64,000 nucleotides of DNA from Anthopleura xanthogrammica (GCA_964019055.1 OZ025214.1:7247858-7311857), one strand, 5' to 3'. Numbered from the stretch's first letter, positions 48,101 through 60,969 are shown. A program made the numbers and translations. The notes: generated by a model not told the origin, from the sequence alone.

Positions 48101-51100
48101 AACCCTGTTTAATTCCTGGGTTTCAATCAGCTGATAAAAGTCTTTGAATCTCATTATCTGCTCCAAATTGTGGTCAAACACTGACCACCATGTGTTGTCA
48201 ACCAGAAAGAATTCTATTGAAAACTTGTGATTCAGCTGAGGAACATTCTGCACGAGACAGAAAATGACGTCAAGTCAAACCAAGCAATTTGTTTTCGTGT
48301 TTTAACAGTTTGGGACATATATCAAGTCGTAGTTAGCACTTCTGGACACTTATCCTTCATTTACTAATCTAAAACTACAAATATGTTTATGGAAATAATT
48401 TCTACTGACAGAGCTTATAATTTGGGCAACATGGGTTCAGCTATAAGTCACGAAGTAATACATGGCTTTAGCATAGTCGGTAAGTCATTACATACGTAAA
48501 TATAGATTACTTCATAGAAAGTGCTACGTACGGGGTTATATTCACGAGTTGTTCGTGTAAAACACGAACGAGCGAGTCTTCGAGCGAGTGAGTGTTTTTA
48601 CACAAACAACTCGTGAATATAGCTCCGTACAAAGCACTTTCTATGATGTTTTCTCTTTATTATATATATAACTAGAATTCACATACAAACACGTTTATTT
48701 TGATTGAATAAAAATGACAAATTTTGTCGAAACTTTCGTAAGTTTTAAGTTTATAAGTTAAAATGTCATGCAACTGTACATAATTAAATTGAAAAACTCC
48801 TCATGTCAGTTTATAAAAGGAAAATGAATATACAAAAAGTCAATATAAATATCAAAAATGTACTGTTTTTCATAATTAGTCGCTGTCTGGCGAATCCAAG
48901 ATGCAATAACGGCGGCGCTTTGTTGTTGTTTCTTCACGCAAAGCATCGCCAGAAAACCGCGCCGCTACCCATGTCACGCATGGTTAACCCTGCTCAGAAG
49001 AAAATACGGCCGACGAAAAGTTATGAGAAATGTATGGGTTTAAAACAAAAAGTGTCTAAAATATAGCCTGTGTGTTGGCGGATCAAAAATGTCTGCATCA
49101 CAATTTGTAATTCATTTATAGGACATTATAACCTGCAAGAAAAATATTACTTTAATCTAAATTTGAGGTTTCCTTTTTAAATTTCAAAATGACTCCTAGA
49201 GAAATCGCACTGAAAGCAGAGGTTTGTATGAGAACGGAAAAATAAACGAAAGTTAAATTAGTTTGTAATTCGCCGAAACAGAGAATAGACGACAAAAGAA
49301 ACAAATGTCTGCATTCAGAAATATTGTTTAATTATTTGAGCACCAGCTCGAAACTAAGTCTCGGCTCTAGGATAAAATCCGAGGTTTCCTTTCGATTGCT
49401 GAACAATAACAGCAGTTAAACAGCTTAAAAATACCTCCATGTTTCCCCGTTAAAGTTCGCAAAATGCCCTGACTTCGGGGCTTGATATCTTCGCAAAGAA
49501 TAAGCCAAATCTCGTAGTTGAAACGCCATTTTGAAGAACAACTCTCGATCGGGGCACACAATAGCATATTTGGTCCGAATATCCATTGGGACCCCCAGAA
49601 AATAGCTTCCAAATGTATGTACCATCGCAGGAAGGTCCCTAAGCCCGCGAATGAATCAGAAATGTCAGCGGTCTTTACTAAACTTGCGGGAACTTTTGAA
49701 AAACGCGCGAGTTCCTACTAAAAAAAGTCGAGATGGGCCTTAATCTTGATTCCCTTGTTTAAATATTTTCGATAGAGTAGGGTTTTTTTGTTTCCACTTA
49801 TTAAACGCATGCCCAATGCGCCCATTGAATACCGCTGACCGCACTTGCATGTCGCGGTTTTCTGGCGATGGTTGGACTTTTCAAATCTTTCTGCTTGGCT
49901 ACTAGTGCTTCCCTTGTTCGTCTGAATTCTTGCCCTTCTATTATCGTTGTTGGGTAGTCTTTCTTTCGTAAGTAACGGTCAAAGCTCGATATGAACGACC
50001 TTAAAGTCGTCGGTTCGTATTCATCCCCATCTTTCTTCCTTACTTCAACGAGAAAAGCAGAAAGCAGCTCGTCTAAATCTCTTGGCTGGATTTCTTCCAG
50101 GTTTTGCTGCACATTTTTTGTTTCAAGATATGTAGTCAATAAAGCCAGGTCTCTCTTCGTCTTGCTTAGTGTGTTTTTGTTTTCTTGGTTTTGAATAAAC
50201 TCATCTACCGGCACATCTAGTGACACAAAACGACTCGCCATTTTGTTCACATCAACAAAGCTACAGAAAACACAACTTTGCTTTGGCGGGAAGCCATTCA
50301 AATGTCACAATTGCTCGTTTTATGATTTGTTGGTTTGGTCAACTCTAAATTTTGATTGGTTATATTTTTACACAGTGAAAAGCTGTACGCGATGCTAATT
50401 GGTCGTATTGCATTTTTCACCAGTGAAATATAAAGCATAGAGATTTTTATAATAGAGATTTATTGCATGAAATTCTAGTTATATATATAATAAAAAGAAT
50501 TACGTGAACAATACTAAGAATGACTGAGTTAAGTTCTAATTATATATAATAAGGTTCTAATCACAATTGTAGAAAGCCCCTCCATAATCATGGCCAAGTA
50601 GTGTCGCAAAATTTGGTTTTCAAAATAGTTAAATATTGAATATAGGATATTGAAAAGAAACTGTAATTCAAGTAAGTTCAATTTAGCTAAGAGAAAGTCT
50701 CTTCAAACAAATGTTTTAACTTCTACCTCCACTCAAGCCACTTTGATATTATTTCACTCCTAAAACGAAAACGCTGACACCGTTCATATGATGATTTTAT
50801 ATCACCTTGCGAATTTTGAAAAAAAACAAACACATGCATTCAATCAATCAATCAATCAATCAATTAATCTTTATTGGGTTATTAAGCAGATAAAGAACAG
50901 TGTCTTTTTTTCCAATCTGGTCCTTTGGGCATTTGCCCGCGAATGTCCGTAAAATGGTAGGCGAAACAAAGATTGTACTGGGAATTCCGCTTTTAGGTAG
51001 TGCCTAAATTTATATTCAATGCGCGCTCTCCAATCGAGAAAAATGAGAACAGGAAGTAGAATGAAATTTTACAACATGCCTCAGTCTGATTGTGTTGAAT

Positions 51101-54100
51101 TTTAACAAACAATTCAACACAATCCTTTGCCGGCATTAATAATATTAAAGTATAGATATTAATTATATGATATATTTTTTGTGTCGCAGGTAAAAAATAT
51201 GACAAGGATGGAAAACCTAAAAACTGGTGGTCAAACAATTCGCTAATAGAATTCGATAACAGAGCAAAATGCTACCAAAACCAATACTCCAAGTACAGGA
51301 TATTTGGAGAATATCCTGTAAGAATTAATCGAAGAATTCAAACAATCTATATCCAGCTGTACAAAAAACTAAGCGCGAAAAGGATTGTTGTTGTAATTCA
51401 AGCGGCCCTCGCCCGAGTCTTAAAAGTCATATATCTCACAGAATTTGAGGAGATGGATCGCAAAGATTTACTTTAATTTTTTAAACAATATGTATACTTC
51501 AACTTTTTTCTCTAAATTCTTTGAAACGCGTGTTTTTGTATTGGGAAGAGACTTGGAGGAAGGGCCGCTTGGCTAAGCATCGAAGCGCGCTGTGATTGGA
51601 CGGTTCGTGCGTGCTCCGGACACCTGGATATCAAATATTTAAATTAGAATGTTTATAGCTAACCATGGTAACAGTTGAATGTTTTTCTTAATGTTTTCAT
51701 ATTATTTTTAATTTTAATCAGATGAATGTAGAAAATACAGCTGATGAGACTATGGCAGACATCGAAGGGTCGAAGATAGCACTTAAGGTACAATAAGTGT
51801 ATACCTCAAATGTATTTCTTGAATATCAGACTCAAGGTTAAGTGACAAGATAATACCAGTGTCCCTTGTTGGGGGCGAGGGAACTTGGGATGAAGCGGGT
51901 GTTATCTATTGCAGGCAATAACTTAAGATGGACCTTACCTTTTTATTACTCACGGTTGCTAGGGAAAGGATTTGAATATCTCTAAGAGGTTTTTCTTATG
52001 TTTTAAGCTAATGATAAAAAACAATTGTGAAGTGGATCGTTTTCTGACGTCATCACTCCTTTGTACTTTATGACGTTATATATGTATCATTAAAAATATC
52101 TTAAAAAACGTGCATTTGGTCGGTTTGACCCAAAAATAAGAGAAATTATAGTTGACATCATTTCATTTCATTTCATTGTTAATGGTTTTTACTCTACGAT
52201 AAGCGGATGGAAAAATATTTTGATTTGAAAATTTCAACAAGACTTGGTAGTCTGGCCTTTTCATTGTTTTCAAAAATAATGCAAAACTTTGTTCCAATTA
52301 ATGTCAGCTATAATTTCACATATTTTTGTGTCAATACGACCAAATGCACGCTTGTTTTCTATTTTTTAAATGAAATTTGAAGCCATATATTACGTAAGAG
52401 TAATGATGTCATCACAAATATCAGAAAGCGATCCATTTCACAACTGAATTGGTTTTGATTATGAAGTTAAAACATAAGAAAAACCTCTAAGAGATTTTTT
52501 AAATCCTTTCCATAGCGACCGTGCCTGGTAAATAGATAACCATCCCTTAAACCACAGGGAACCCGGCTTCGATACGTAGGCTTTAAAATATGTATGACAT
52601 TATTAATTTATTGACGCGGGTTCCCTGTGTCTTTAGCTCAAGGAACAAGAGCGTACAAATGTCGCGTGTTTCCTGTGGTGTAAATTGAAACCTCAACGGC
52701 CGTGATCATTCTGTAACCGGATAGACCTCAACGACCATAATCATTCTGTAACCGGATAGCGGACTAACGTAATAGTGTAACGCACTCGTTTAGTAACAGT
52801 CAAATAGAGAGAAGGGATGAAGCTAAGCCAGTTTTATCGTTACATGAGCACCGTCAGTTGATGGGACCACCTTATAATTGAATTTGCTATTTAGCGTATA
52901 ATGATGTTGAGTGTTGGTAGTAGGGAAAACGTCTTGGAAAATGTTTCCAATTATGCCCAGCCTATGAAATCTACGAAATTCAAGTCTGGCCTTTTCATTG
53001 TTTTCAAAATATTAAATATTAATAGTAAATGTAATAGTAAATATTTTTCAGGCATATTACAACTGGGTAACGGAGCATCCCAGTGAAACATGGCGGCTAC
53101 CAGGACTGGAATTCACCAATGAACAGCTGTTCTTCGTGGGATTTGCTCAGGTTAGAGTCAAGACTGTCTCCGAAAGATGAGGGAGGTTTTGCTGAAGTCT
53201 TTACCTTATGCGTGGAACTTTTTCTAAAACTCCCAAGGCTTAAAGGGAATATTCATGATCACTAATCAGCTGAATTCAGAGGCTATGACTTTGTAGTATT
53301 ATAATTACCGAGGAAAATTAGTATAGGTAACAGCATTGTTTGTAGTGATATTTGGCATAAATACCAGCAGTGATACAAACCATTATTTTATTTGTTTAAT
53401 TATGACCTAAGAAATTTACTGAAAAATATAAGCTTACCATTCAGAAATCAGTTCAATCAGTTGAAAAAAGTTCAATCACCAAAGCAAACAAACAATTATC
53501 TTTACATTTATCAAATGCTGTATAGGTCCAGAAATTCCACAGCTACGTTTGTCTACATGTAAGTTCCTTGTGTCCTCTTCAGCTCAGTAGTGCTGAATAT
53601 ATATAGAGCTATCGCTTTTGTTATGCAGAACTTCTTTCTCGATAATTTTAGCATAAGCAATTCTGGTCTTGTACTTGTATGCGAGTTTCTTGAGTGTCTT
53701 TTTCGTGTCATAAATTATTATTGTTGGTCCAGAAAATCAACAAACTGATTCTGAAATAAAATGACTTTGCATATGAAATTCATTTACCTCCGTGGCAGAG
53801 TAGCAGGTCGACCATTTCGTCAAGAATATCATTTTTACTGATACCAAATGTGCTTAAATGTTTTTATACGTCTCTGCTGCATTCCCGAAAAGCCATCATA
53901 TGCTTTCCCTTGGTACTATTCTATAGGTTGGAAAACGTACAGGTTTGTGGCATTTTCATTTGCTTCTCATCTCACAGTAGATGCATATCTTTTTAGTTAA
54001 ATATTAACTTCGTCTCAAAAATGAGCGATATGCATTGTGACTACGGGCTGCTTGTGGTGGTTTTTCAGTGCAAGATGTAATATGATTCCTATTACACTGA

Positions 54101-55183
54101 AAAACCTCAAAAATCTCCATGAGTAATTAAAGGGTTAATAAAACAGTAGAGATCTGCTGATTTGAATTTGTTTGAATTGATGAGGGTATTTAGTCTAAAT
54201 TTCCCTCATATATTTCAACATACGAACATGTTTTTTTATTTTTTCCCTCTTAATTTGCCACCTTCTTTATTTAAATAAAGACGTTGCGTGACTAGTATTT
54301 GTTATTGCGTGACTTAAGCAACTCATTGTTATTGCTATACACAGGGCAAATGCAGTTTCTCTACTCGTGAACGCCGCATCAATGATATCAAAGGTACAAA
54401 ATATGCGGATTCCCAATTCAGGTTTGTTCATTGGCAAAATTACCCTATACATTCAACTCTCGCCTTGTGGACAACCTCTTATTACAGACACCCAAGTATT
54501 ACTGACAAAAGCTACATCCCCGACTGAAACTAGTACGGAGAAATGTATGGAAACAACTCCCACTATTACGGCCACTAAATGACGGTCCCGAGGGTGTGTA
54601 CGCTATAACGAGAGTTGACTGTACAACTTGAATCATCAAATAGGTTATCTTGACCTATATTAGAAATTAAGATAAGATGTCAGCAAAAATCGAACAAAAT
54701 AAAAATTTGCCGGCAACAGCCGAAAGTTTGATTTCCCTCATATTTTGATATTAGGTAGGCCTATATGCAAAGTAAACCATGATATCTTTCATTTGTCTCA
54801 TAATCGCTTCATTTTCGAGAGTGAAAAAAGAATATTTACCAGGGTACTTTGACGCTTTATGAAAAGTTCAGAATTTTCAAAAAATGTTTTGATCATGTAC
54901 TAAATAAAATATCCACGAGTTAAAAAGGCGGTCTTCTTCGAAGGCATAATTTACGATATCATGCTCAATCTCATTCAATAATTGTTTATGATTATAATAT
55001 TATTTATCTGACAACTAAACAATATCCAAGTGTTTTCGAGACAATCTGTTCATTTTTTACAGGATCATTGGTCCTTTGGCAAATTCCTGCGAGTTTGCCA
55101 AAGCATTCAAGTGCAAAATCAACAGCCCAATGAATCCAGTCAACAAATGCTATCTCTGGAGTAAAGAAGGGCTATTGGTCTAA
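39101..55183 (+). CDS. M13 family zinc metallopeptidase, copy B
   Basis: 759 codons in 17 exons: 39101-39802, 40150-40206, 40329-40445, 42367-42447, 43806-43933, 44203-44431, 45424-45522, 45878-45964, 46043-46146, 46612-46673, 46767-46821, 48412-48479, 51190-51317, 51722-51787, 53052-53150, 54345-54421, 55063-55183. Exon lengths and phases equal copy A. The zinc site is HEVIH (587-591), and E643, D647, R720 and CYLW are present, so the metal site is complete. Two features differ from the typical family: GFSI replaces the usual GFDD after the motif, and Tyr714 stands where neprilysin has His711. Copy B is nearer the consensus than A at several places ([20 protein letters not shown]). Signal anchor or signal peptide at residues 25-40; probable ectoenzyme or secreted peptidase cutting small peptides. 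Confidence 0.92.
40474..41638 (+). repeat. (CAAAA)233 pentanucleotide tract in intron 3, copy B
   Basis: This is a pure tract of 1,165 bp, 233 units, starting 28 bp after the exon 3 donor. It is three times the length of the copy A tract, with no interruption seen. Five long frames across it are artefacts. Confidence 0.97.
48509..48650. mobile_element. Fold-back element in copy B intron 12
   Basis: The left arm (catagaaagtgct, gttatattcacgagttgt) and right arm (acaactcgtgaatat, agcactttctatg) are complementary around an acgagcgagtcttcgagcgag centre. It is absent from block A, where intron 12 is uninterrupted at this point. Confidence 0.7.
48656..50494. mobile_element. Copy-B-specific insertion carrying a Crypton-type fragment
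   Basis: Perfect 24-bp inverted repeats bound the stretch: 48656-48679 (tttattatatatataactag..) and 50471-50494. A second inverted pair, CATCGCCAGAAAACCGCG (48944-48961 / 49853-49870), lies inside. Block A lacks the region. Only the recombinase N-terminal fragment at 49801..50241 is recognisable. The AT-rich ends may be the target rather than true transposon termini, because Cryptons normally have no inverted repeats. Confidence 0.55.
49801..50241 (-). pseudogene. Truncated Crypton-like tyrosine recombinase (DUF3504-type), N-terminal part
   Basis: From the ATG at 50241 ([15 protein letters not shown]) the frame runs 146 codons. It contains [20 protein letters not shown] followed by [20 protein letters not shown], the core-binding segment typical of Crypton-derived / KCTD1-like proteins of cnidarians and other animals. 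The catalytic C-terminal domain with the R..HxxR..Y residues is missing. The frame ends after [13 protein letters not shown], which looks like unrelated sequence. An upstream in-frame extension to 50301 is possible. It is non-functional as a recombinase. Confidence 0.65.
50839..50868 (+). repeat. (TCAA)n microsatellite, block B
   Basis: Counterpart of 13486..13512, with fewer units. Confidence 0.8.
52551..52985. other. Copy-B-specific insertion in intron 14
   Basis: Block A runs directly from accatcccttaaac into acaggtgaattc. Here an inverted pair, cacagggaacccgg / gcgggttccctgtg (about 52552..52632), is followed by unrelated DNA with a short direct repeat (cataatcattctgtaaccgg). No gene is seen. 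Exon 15 at 53052 is unaffected. Confidence 0.55.
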
Positions 55184-56060
55184 AGGGATAGTATAACAGT
55201 ATGGTCCAATGTTAAAAATGATAATTGTTAATATATGTACCAGCATTCAAATGCCGCACATGCCTGGTATTAAACAAAGAAGTTCATTATTATTGCGTGA
55301 ATAAAATAATCAATGCATTACAAAAAGTTGCCTTGTTTCAATTGATGTATTAATTACTGGGTTACCTGTGGTAGCCCAGTCGTAAAAAGCCTTATTTTCT
55401 TTCTGATTCCTTCGCGACAAAATGGCAAACTTGCGCCTTTAAGCTTCACTCGCGATGATAAATCCTTTATCACACTCGTGTCTATTTTATAACCCATACT
55501 TATTACCATTGATAAGGGGGCTCTGTAGCCTTGTGCTCTGCCTTGTAGTTTCCCATTGGCCATTGAACTGAAATCCTTTCTCTATAAAGATATAACATTT
55601 TACCTAGTGAATTGATCTTAAGAGTTTAATAATAGGCTCATAGTGTCCATTAAAATTTAGAAATATAAATGTTTCCCCTCGATCATTTAGGATTGGTCTC
55701 AGTCTCTACGTTTTTTCTCGTGTATCTTCTATTTTAGTATTCTATTGAATAATTACATCACTTTTTTTAATACTGGAAAACAAATTCAGTAACTTAATAC
55801 TGGTTTCCAATTTGGCTCACTGTCACTCACACACTCTACCACTACATTATATATTCTATGCATATACAACTCAACTCACATGTTTATTTTTTACGGAGGG
55901 AGGAAACCGGAGAACCCGGAGAAAACCCTCGTGGCACAGTAGAGAACAACACATCAAACAAACTCAACTCACACATGATCCGACCCGAGCCGGTGCTCGA
56001 ACCCGGACCACAGAGGTTAGAGGCGAGCAGTATTCTAATAAGTCTTCAAAGAGAAATGTT

Positions 56061-58352
56061 TAGAATATTTTAGAAATATGTGAATTTGGTTTATTATTCT
56101 GATATTATATTTATAATTATTATATTTATAGCGCCTTTTCAATAAGCCTAATACGTTATGCTCCTTTATTATTATTTTTTCTATACTCCTTTATATGTTT
56201 CTTAACGAGGCCCTGCGAAGCCAGGGTGACTGGACAAATAGACTACTTGATGTCGCAAACGCGTTTGTGTCTAGAAACGACCACCATAAAAGAAATTCAG
56301 AACTTTGACAAAGAATAACTTTTAGTACGGATTAGACAATTAATGTATTTTCTATACTAAATCATATCAGATATCCCTTTTCTTGGTCAGAATGCCTGAT
56401 ATTTCTTAGCCAGAATGTGCAAAATTGCCATTACTGTAATGCAATGAATATATCGCAAATGCCTCTCAAAACGCTGGAAATCGCATTTCCGAAAGACTGA
56501 GTTTCAAAATTTTTCAGGGGGCATGCTCCCGCACCCCCTAGTTGTTCCGTCGGCAGTCGATTGTAATTGCCTCTATATATGATTTCAGTCAGGCTACAGC
56601 CCTGTATCGGTCTCAGTTTTAGTTACTTGATTGACGGGCGTCGAAATGCTAGTTGGCAAATGCAACATTAAACTTTGGGGGTTGCACTTCAACGAAAACG
56701 CGTCATTCTTGTTTAAGAAGAAGTCTTGTCGTTTTAGTGACCCCTGTCATTCAAAGACAGAGAGAAATGTCCTATGAGGACTTTAGTATAGGGCAATCAC
56801 TCCTACAAACCTTATCTCGAATTATTCGAATATTGAGTTCATTATTCAGTATACGATATGTTATAGGTGTCTCCTCTTTTCCTTTGAATTGATGTTCAAA
56901 AACTCATGAATAATTCACAAACCTTTGGTCCAATTGAAGCGCCAATACACGTCACGGGCATGGACTTTATACCCGACAAAGTCCTCTTCATTAGTATTCA
57001 AGTGATCTTTATATAAAGAAACGCGTGTGTCTTTTAGAACTCATACATTTGTTTATTACTATTCCTACATTCGTTGTTTTTGTGTGATGCATTTTAGGGA
57101 CATTTTAAGTAGTATATAAAAAACGAGTAGCAGTGTTTTATCAAGGATAAAAACCCGAGCGCAGCGAGGGTTTTTGATCCTTGATAAAACACGTGCTACG
57201 AGTTTTTTATATGGCTTAAAAAAGCTCATTAATGTTCAATAGCCATTTTGTTCAATATCGATAGAAAACAATGATTAAAAAATGCTTTTGAAATAAAAAG
57301 AGATGCGTCGTTTTCACTTGGGAATTTGCTTTATTGAGCAATAACAATGAAATGGTAATGCCTTAAAAAATCTCATTAATGTTCAATAGCCATAATGCTA
57401 GTGATTTTCAGTCCTTATTTGATTTAGATTTAGATATTCCCGATGATATACTTGCAAATATATCAGAACCGTCTAGCTCTTCTAATCCTGAAAGCACATT
57501 GTCAGCACCCGGTGGAATATTTAATAATTGCGTATTTCATTTCACTCGCTAATAGAACTTGAACTGACATAGTCAAGCATAGTCATAAATAAGATAAGAA
57601 ATTAAGTTACCAACAAATACAGTTATGTTCAAAGATAAATAGCATGATTTGCAATTCGTATGATATAAATACTGTGGAACTATAATATAAGAACGTTGTA
57701 TTTCTTTATCTATCTCCACACGTACCTTTATATAAAGACACATGTAACTTTAGATATAGATTAAAGCTCATTAAAAACCATTGTCTCTATATTATACCCC
57801 ATTATTCCCCTCGGCTGAATTCAAATCCCTACCCGCGCTTTAAATTTGTATAGTACTTTATAGAGTATAAAGTGCTCTCCACGTGACTACTGATGAGTAT
57901 CGGATTGGACAAAATGGCTATTGAATATTAATGAGTTTTTTAAATAGGGTTCAAAAATTCATGAATAATTAATGAGCATTTGGTCCAATAAAATAGAAGA
58001 ATTCCGTCACGTGCATGCTATTTTATACCTGATAATAGCTCAACATTCTTAAAGCCCGGGGAGGGATTTGATTTCGGCCCCAGGGAAAAGCGGGGTTGAA
58101 TGAATAACAATACAGCAAATAATCATGCTAATTATTTATTCGTTATTCAGGGCCCTTATTCGTGACATGCTGTTGTACTCTATTGGTCCTTTATAAAGAT
58201 TTCAAAATCTTTATATAAAGATTTCAAAATCTTTATATTAAGAAATGCGTGTACTGATAAAGGGCCAAGAGAGTACTAAGAGAAGCACATCATGAAAAAG
58301 GACCCTCTAGTATTGCATAACACACATGCATTTGTAAAGTTTTTTAAAGAAA
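56061..58352. other. Repeat-rich intergenic DNA
   Basis: No gene is supported. It holds a fold-back at 57117..57213 and two related pieces at about 56890..57035 and 57950..58250 sharing catgaataatt, tttggtccaat, cacgtcac and tttatataaagaaa. The motif aaaaaagctcattaatgttcaatagcca occurs twice (57225, 57365 region). Confidence 0.55.
57117..57213. mobile_element. Fold-back element
   Basis: The arms tataaaaaacgagtagcagt..gttttatcaaggataaaaaccc and gggtttttgatccttgataaaac..gctacgagttttttata surround gagcgcagcgag. No ORF. It belongs to the same structural type as 48509..48650. Confidence 0.7.
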
Positions 58353-58703
58353 TTAATTGTCTGGTTTTGTGTTTGCAAGAATAATAGTACAGTTATAGAA
58401 TACGCAATATCGTTGTCGATCTTCCTTAAAAACTTCCTCAATAAACTTCACGAGCCAAAAATCCAAAGACTCCGCGTTCAGGTTGATTATGTTTGTGTCC
58501 AAGCTCTGCACTTTCGTGATATCCACCACAAAACTTCGTTCTTCTAAACAGGAATTCTTGTTCATTCGTAAACTTTGCCATGTTGAAAATATTTTAAACG
58601 CTCATTTGTTTACATATTTAGTAGATCTAGGTACACAGCTCCCCCGTAGATCTTTTTCTTCTTCTGCCGTTTTTGGCTTCCGAAATGCTCTTTTTGGTGG
58701 CAT
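58353..58703 (-). pseudogene. Crypton-like (DUF3504-type) recombinase fragment with premature stop
   Basis: From the ATG at 58703 (MPPKRAFRKPKTAEEEKD) the frame reads STKYVNK, then TGA where the family usually has Trp, then AFKIFSTWQSLR and, further on, LDFWLVKFIEEVFKEDRQRY. This pattern (STK..NKWA..F..W, then L.FWL..F..E) is the N-terminal region of Crypton-derived proteins of the KCTD1-like group. It lacks the catalytic domain and is disabled by the stop, so it is a dead fragment. Confidence 0.6.
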
Positions 58704-58985
58704 GTTAACTGTGTTCGAATTTTTAAAATGGCAATGAACTTGAAATGCTCGACAGAGTCATTTGCACATCTATTGTTACAAATGCAGATTCCTGAAACTT
58801 TTAAGTTTAAAATAATGACAGTATATAAAACAGCAATGACCCCATGGGGGGAAAAGAGTCTCATTCCAACATGAATTTTTTAAGGCGTTCATTAAACTCG
58901 CAGATCGTGTTTTATCAGGTCTAAAACCTGATAAAACACTCCTGCTCGTTTATTAAACAGTACTTAACCTCCGTGCTTCCTTTCA

Positions 58986-58986
58986 G

Positions 58987-59040
<54 letters not shown>

Positions 59041-59400
59041 CATTTTTCTTGGGGATGGAAATATGTTACTCATAGGAATATTTGAGTCATTATTATTATT
59101 ATATTATTTTTCTTGGGGATGGAAATATGTTACTCATAGGACTATTTGAGTCATTATTATTATTATTATATCATTTTTCTTGGGGAGGGAAATATGTTAT
59201 TCATAGGAATATTTGAGTCATTATTATTATTATTATATTATTTTTCTTGGGGATGGAAATATGCTACTCAGGAATATTTGAGTCATTATTATTATTATTT
59301 CGGAGGGAGGGGAGAGGGAGGGTATGCTATTTCTAGAACTATTTAAGAGTTATTCAGCTATTATTATTATATATTTTTTCTTTGTGGAGGGGGAGGGGGT
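58986..59400 (+). repeat. ATT microsatellite and ~60-65-bp minisatellite
   Basis: A long (ATT)n tract is followed by about five imperfect units of tttttcttggggatggaaat plus tactcataggaatatttgag plus (TTA)n. A frame with Tyr runs across it is an artefact. Confidence 0.85.
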
Positions 59401-59520
59401 GGCTATTTCATAAGTTTGTCTTTTTTATATGTATATATGTATATTTTCTATTATAATTAGTTCAGATTATTAGAGTAGTTATGGTCATGTAAGAGCCACC
59501 TAGTGGAATAACCATTAAAC

Positions 59521-59569
<49 letters not shown>

Positions 59570-59570
59570 T
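59521..59570 (+). repeat. (ATT)n microsatellite
   Basis: About 16 att units preceded by attagagtagttatggtcat, as at 19702..19727. Confidence 0.9.
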
Positions 59571-60029
59571 CAGGGTGTCTGTTTTGTTTGATTGTTCACT
59601 CTGTTGTTTGTTTTCGCTTTTATTATCCTAATGTTTGTTACTAATCATTTGCGTCCTGAATAAACCACTATTGCATTGTAATTTAAGGGATTTCTTTTGA
59701 TCGTATTTTATATAAAAATTAAAAAATAAAATTTACTGAGCTTCGTTGGCGTTTTTATTTGTTGGTTTGTATGCCCTGTGTCTGTGCTCTGTCGCAAAGT
59801 GAAAAAGTCGTTCGTCTTGTAATACCTGTTGCAAAATGTTATAACACCAGTCGCTCCGCCAACGTCTGTTGGCCCCACACTGCTAGTGACCCCTGAACTA
59901 GTTTCTCCGCTCCACTGACTACAAGGTGTGATCATGAAACTTACCGGGATTGAATGTCTCTGCTGGTTTTTGGAACCAAATCCGCGATACAAAATCCACG
60001 ATATGTAAATTCACGATAACTTTGGAAAA

Positions 60030-60969
60030 AAAGCAAAAAAATCAAAAATCGCGAATAACAAGCTCATTTTGGGATTGTGTATGACTAGCTGGAAAAGTCC
60101 GATAAATAGCGAATATTTGGTGTAAGTTGTATTCTTTTTCATATTTCATTCAACATTAAAATGAATTATCTATAAAATGTCAAAATATCCATATTATCAT
60201 GAAATGTGGAATCTTGTTTTGACATCAGAATTCCTCGCGTGAGGCTCGCTCGCCGTCATATAGAACTAAGTCCTTTTACTAAATCTTGGCCTTTTTTCTT
60301 GAAATGGGATCAAAAACTTCAAAGCTTCAAATATCGCTTTTCTGGTTCACAAGTAGTGAAGAAAAAGATGATAAAAATCTAAAATGTAGCAAAAACGACA
60401 AACAACTATCAAACAAACAATTTTTTCTGACAATGTTTGCCGAAGCAACGTCCTTGGCTTGTCCGGCGAGAGTTTCTGCAGTTAGTTTACACATTTTTTG
60501 TCGATTTTTTACGAAATATTAGTCAACATTAATTAATTTACCTTCTATGAAATGTTTTCTACGGAACTAATATATTATTCTTGCAGTGTAATCAGGTTTT
60601 TCTTGTCTACGGACCACTTTTTCTCTCACGTACTGAGGTTTCAGTCGCGAAACTTCATCGAAAGTTTAAAAATCTTTTCTCGCTAAATCTTCTTTAGCAA
60701 GTCGCTAAAGTCGAAAAATTGTTTCTGTTCACCTTTAAGACAGACATGACTTCGATTAAACGTACTTTTCGCTTTGCAAAAATAAGAAAAAATACTTCTT
60801 GATCCATCTTTGACTACATTATTGCTACTTTTTCTGTGCATTTGCGAGTAAGCAAAGCGCGCGGGAACCCTGTGGTGGAGCACGCCATACGTCGTCGTAG
60901 GTATGGACAATCAAGCCATGTTACCATTTTTTCTTAAGTATGGTGCTCCGCTCGCGCGGGAGCTCCGCT
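60030..60969 (-). repeat. Uninterrupted copy of the dispersed host repeat (empty site)
   Basis: Its reverse complement aligns first with 21733..22058 and then with 33143..33800, the two halves flanking the Polinton-like element. The junction is at 60707-60712 (one copy of the target hexamer, here GACTTT on the minus strand). Frames at 60286..60522 and 60683..60910 are short and not shared as intact frames with the other copy. Confidence 0.8.

Larger units (their letters stand above)
37778..56060 (+). repeat. Segmental duplication, block B
   Basis: Same-orientation partner of 1533..19342. It is longer because of the expanded AAAAC tract, the insertion at about 48500..50500 and a ~430-bp insertion near 52551..52985. 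It lacks three stretches present in block A. Confidence 0.93.
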
